A stretch of 7,632 nt of DNA from Accumulibacter sp. GTDB lineage: Bacteria; Pseudomonadota; Gammaproteobacteria; Burkholderiales; Rhodocyclaceae. Of this stretch, positions 7,272 through 7,632 are shown piece by piece (the first letter of the stretch is position 1; each line of letters begins with the position of its first letter). The translations under genes were made by a program, and so were the position numbers. The notes under the pieces are model-generated. The model was given only the letters and a program-made list of their open reading frames with translations, ran no database searches and was not told the DNA's origin. The stretch lies in the NCBI GenBank assembly GCA_031274075.1, contig JAISQQ010000220.1, positions 1-7,632 on the forward strand, written 5' to 3'.

Positions 7272-7419
7272 CGTAGGGCGGGAAAGCGCAGCGCCTCCCG
7301 CCGGTTGTTCTCTCCGGCGGCGCAGCCGCCGCTCATCGTATTTGACGGCCCTTGAATAATGCGGCGCGTTGCGCCGTGAAATGGACCGGCGGGAGGCGCT
7401 GCGCTTTCCCGCCCTACAG
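7271..7419. mobile_element. MITE-like palindromic element with 33-bp perfect terminal inverted repeats (copy 2)
   Basis: The left arm 7273-7305 and right arm 7385-7417 are exact reverse complements over 33 bases; two further outer bases extend this to 35 with one mismatch. Each arm begins GTAGGGCGGG and contains AGCGCAGCGC. Between the arms are two more hairpins: CGGCGGC-GCA-GCCGCCG (7315-7331) and CGGCGC-GTT-GCGCCG (7362-7376). The element is 149 bases and has no coding capacity. GTAGGGCGG-type palindromes are common in proteobacterial genomes. No clear target-site duplication is seen (left flank CCAAA, right flank AACCG). It ends the MFS fragment on its left. Confidence 0.75.
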
Positions 7420-7491
7420 AACCGTCGCTGTTTTCACGCACGCAGGTCGACTTTACGTTCATGGAGAGAGAGTGCGATGGCCCTGGGAAAC

Positions 7492-7509
7492 GCGGGGCTC
7501 CTGCCCCGC
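7492..7509 (-). terminator. Hairpin after rho, probable weak terminator
   Basis: GCGGGGC (7492-7498) and GCCCCGC (7503-7509) form a perfect 7-bp GC stem with a 4-base loop, 27 bases past the rho stop on the minus strand. It is followed there by GTTTCCC, a very short T-run. Position and stem strength suggest a terminator for rho; the weak T-run lowers confidence. Confidence 0.45.
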
Positions 7510-7536
7510 AACATTCCGTCCTCTGTCCTCTGGAAA

Positions 7537-7632
7537 TCAGCGCCGCATGGAGTCGAAGAACTCGGCGTTGTTCTTGGTGGCCTTGATCTTGTCGAGGAGG
7601 AATTCCATGGCTTCCAGGTCGTCCATGTTGTA
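7537..7632 (-). CDS. rho: Transcription termination factor Rho, C-terminal 31 residues
   Basis: The gene enters from the right edge and ends at the TGA complementary to 7537-7539. The visible residues include 'MDDLEAMEFLLDKIKATK' and 'NNAEFFDSMRR', which match the C-terminus of the hexameric RNA helicase Rho (in E. coli, '...DAMEFLINKLAMTKTNDDFFEMMKR'). Rho loads on unstructured C-rich RNA and ends transcription in an ATP-driven way. Only the last helices are in the window, so the RNA-binding and ATPase motifs cannot be checked. The ending in '-FFDSMRR' is usual for betaproteobacterial Rho, supporting the taxonomic guess. The stretch 7420-7491 between the palindromic element and the hairpin after rho holds nothing I can recognise. 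Confidence 0.9.
   Translation of the reverse strand, partial: YNMDDLEAMEFLLDKIKATKNNAEFFDSMRR

Noticed and set aside
7004..7462. 152-codon minus-strand frame between ettA and rho
   Set aside because: It runs through the inverted-repeat element and antisense to the MFS relic, with no recognisable motif.

Overview
The window reads as chromosomal DNA from a GC-rich betaproteobacterium. The host genes are GC-rich, and the EttA sequence and the last 31 residues of Rho look betaproteobacterial. The order cannot be fixed from this sequence alone (Rhodocyclales or Burkholderiales are plausible).

Left part (1-4105) is a hexuronate uptake and catabolism module. On the minus strand lie the start of a TRAP small permease (dctQ, cut by the window edge), then upstream of it the TRAP periplasmic solute-binding protein (dctP), then a LysR-type regulator. 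Facing away on the plus strand is uxaC, glucuronate/galacturonate isomerase. The likely logic is that DctP captures a hexuronate in the periplasm, DctQM carries it in, UxaC performs the first isomerisation, and the LysR protein (or an unlinked regulator) controls both sides. A hairpin with a T-run between dctP and dctQ probably makes the binding protein more abundant than the permease. A good sigma70-type promoter with an upstream palindrome precedes dctP. The 302-bp divergent region between lysR and uxaC holds several dyads, including an 11-bp inverted repeat and a half-site resembling the enterobacterial ExuR/UxuR box.

Middle part (4106-5230) holds a visibly AT-richer gene for a HEAT-repeat protein of unknown role (minus strand). 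It is flanked by repeat-like DNA: a fragment reminiscent of a widespread dispersed repeat near 4174-4200, and a decayed copy of a palindromic element at 5099-5203.

Right part (5231-7632) has a complete ettA (ABC-F translational throttle), an internal scrap of a major facilitator transporter on the plus strand, a 149-bp MITE-like palindromic element with 33-bp perfect terminal inverted repeats, and the 3' end of rho on the minus strand. The two palindromic elements are in the same orientation and bracket ettA plus the transporter scrap. I see no clear undescribed system; the points most worth checking are the regulatory dyads, the element pair and the orphan HEAT gene.
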